In this document: positions 63,220 through 64,000 of the stretch, in pieces
How positions within the stretch are numbered: the first letter of the stretch is position 1
Layout: each line of letters opens with the position of its first letter
NCBI RefSeq assembly: GCF_010993985.1
Contig: NZ_WINH01000003.1
Location: forward strand, 124,001 to 188,000
Direction: 5' to 3'
Length of the DNA: 64,000 nucleotides
Source of the DNA: Paraferrimonas sp. SM1919
Lineage (GTDB): Bacteria; Pseudomonadota; Gammaproteobacteria; Enterobacterales; Shewanellaceae
The notes under the pieces: model-generated
What the model was told of the DNA's origin: nothing
Database searches by the model: none
The model's input: only the letters and a program-made list of their open reading frames with translations
Position numbers and translations under genes: made by a program

Positions 63220-63509
63220 TGATATTACATAAATTTAGCGTTACCCCAAGTGACAACAATGCCCTCAATGCCTGTGCCAAACTTTTAGGCCCCGATGATA
63301 CCCTAGTGCTGAGTGAGACTGGAGTGTTACTGGCCTGTCAACCGCAGCTACTAGCGCAATTTAAGCAAACCAAAGTGGTGGCAATGGCGCAAGATATTGT
63401 AAGCCGCAGCTTGCAAACCAAGGTTTGCGAGCAAGTTCAATTGATTGACCTAGAACAACTGGTTCAATTAACCCTTTCCCACGAAAAAGTGATCAGTTGG
63501 AGTCACTAG
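63219..63509 (+). CDS. tusB: Sulfurtransferase complex subunit TusB
   Basis: 96 residues, DsrH-like fold (LLGPDDTLVLSETGVLLA near residue 21, and the closing VQLTLSHEKVISWSH). Third subunit of the TusBCD hexamer. It starts at the TAATG overlap with tusC, and tusE follows directly after its stop. Confidence 0.95.
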   Translation: MILHKFSVTPSDNNALNACAKLLGPDDTLVLSETGVLLACQPQLLAQFKQTKVVAMAQDIVSRSLQTKVCEQVQLIDLEQLVQLTLSHEKVISWSH

Positions 63510-63833
63510 ATGTCTGCATTAGATACAATACAAAGAGATAAACTTGGCTACCTCGCTAATGTAAGCGACTGGCAAGAATCACTCGCGCCGCTATTAGCCC
63601 AAGAAGAAGGCATCGAACTCACCGATGCCCATTGGGAAGTGGTCAATTTTGTGCGCGATTTTTACTTAGAGTACAAAACCAGCCCAGCCATTCGCGCCCT
63701 AGTCAAAGCCATGGCGCAATCATTAGGGCCAGAGAAAGGCAATTCCATCTACCTATTTAAACTCTTCCCTAAAGGCCCTGCAAAGCAAGCCACCAAGATC
63801 GCTGGCCTGCCTAAACCCAAAAAGTGCCTCTAA
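63510..63833 (+). CDS. tusE: Sulfur relay protein TusE (DsrC family)
   Basis: 107 residues. WHEVxxF-like [24 protein letters not shown] is the DsrC/TusE hallmark, and the penultimate C106 (KKCL) is the persulfide-accepting Cys. It hands sulfur to MnmA for s2U34 formation. It ends 4 bp into the convergent Nif3-like gene's stop. Confidence 0.96.
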   Translation: MSALDTIQRDKLGYLANVSDWQESLAPLLAQEEGIELTDAHWEVVNFVRDFYLEYKTSPAIRALVKAMAQSLGPEKGNSIYLFKLFPKGPAKQATKIAGLPKPKKCL

Positions 63834-64000
63834 ACTGGATTATTAATATCAACATGGTGCCAATCTAGATTAAATTCTTGCGCTAGATGGGCACCCAAAG
63901 CTTCAATTCCATAGCGTTCGGTAGCATGATGACCTGCTCCAAAATAATGAACGCCTAATTCTGCAGCTTGGTGAAAGGTTCGTTCAGAAGCTTCACCACT
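63830..64000 (-). CDS. ybgI: Nif3-like dinuclear metal-centre protein YbgI, C-terminal part
   Basis: A minus-strand frame open from the window edge to a TAG at 63830-63832; the N-terminus lies outside. The 56 residues include [34 protein letters not shown] and a terminal VDINNPV, which is the C-terminal block of the Nif3/YbgI family (GTP cyclohydrolase I type 2-like). GHHATERYG holds conserved metal-site residues. Family members are toroidal hexamers with a dinuclear metal centre; function is uncertain. It overlaps the tusE stop by 4 bp. Confidence 0.93.
   Translation of the reverse strand, partial: SGEASERTFHQAAELGVHYFGAGHHATERYGIEALGAHLAQEFNLDWHHVDINNPV

Overview
The window looks like the chromosome of a marine gammaproteobacterium of the Alteromonadales, most likely Shewanella or a close relative. 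The evidence is the pheS-pheT-ihfA order, the yccA-tusDCBE order, a Zur-linked zinc-uptake locus of the Vibrio/Shewanella ZrgA type, two TonB-dependent receptors, a moderately AT-rich composition and frequent ATG/TAA overlaps. The genus is an inference. No phage, plasmid, IS element or CRISPR array was seen.

Layout. 1-4.0 kb: the end of a TonB-dependent receptor, a TetR regulator and a long GST-like protein. 4.2-11.0 kb (minus strand): yjdM, an FAD oxidoreductase, an LpxM-type acyltransferase, ihfA, pheT and pheS. 11-13.3 kb: a PIG3-type quinone oxidoreductase and an MFS transporter. 13.5-20.9 kb: an orphan Cys/Lys-rich protein, then a secreted set of two paralogous BNR_4 beta-propeller proteins around an S8 protease. 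21-27.7 kb: a divergent catabolic cluster (acyl-CoA dehydrogenase, GST, quinone oxidoreductase against SDR, sulfatase). 27.8-32 kb: zur, zrgA, two small exported proteins and an ABC transporter, probably one zinc-uptake system. 32.4-41 kb: a GspG-like membrane protein, an endonuclease/acid-phosphatase fusion, a COG0523 GTPase, DUF3297, a TPR-sulfotransferase and a TonB receptor. 41.2-49.4 kb: a BCCT carrier, MarR, an S33-type hydrolase and an RND efflux pair. 49.6-52.8 kb: small secreted, lipoprotein and membrane genes. 52.9-54.6 kb: a LytS/LytTR two-component pair. 54.9-61.3 kb: a compact six-gene operon (medium-chain reductase, DUF2855, small membrane protein, haloalkane-dehalogenase-like hydrolase, sulfatase, saccharopine-dehydrogenase-like protein). 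61.4-64 kb: tRNA-Ser(UGA) with a decayed tandem copy, yccA, tusDCBE and the end of a Nif3/YbgI gene.

How the parts may work together. The two sulfatase-containing clusters (21-27.7 kb and 54.9-61.3 kb) carry similar enzyme classes: sulfatase, NADPH-linked double-bond or quinone reductases, and acyl-CoA, dehalogenase or hydrolase steps. Their promoters share a TGACAC-N3-AAATGACA-like motif. With the TonB receptors, the TetR regulator and the two long GST-like proteins, they suggest a dispersed pathway for taking up and breaking down hydrophobic sulfate esters, possibly halogenated ones. This is the best candidate in the window for an undescribed system, and its substrate cannot be read from the sequence. 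The zinc locus at 27.7-32 kb is the most secure system-level call, because zur, zrgA, DUF3299 and ABC genes sit together behind a near-palindromic Zur-box-like site.
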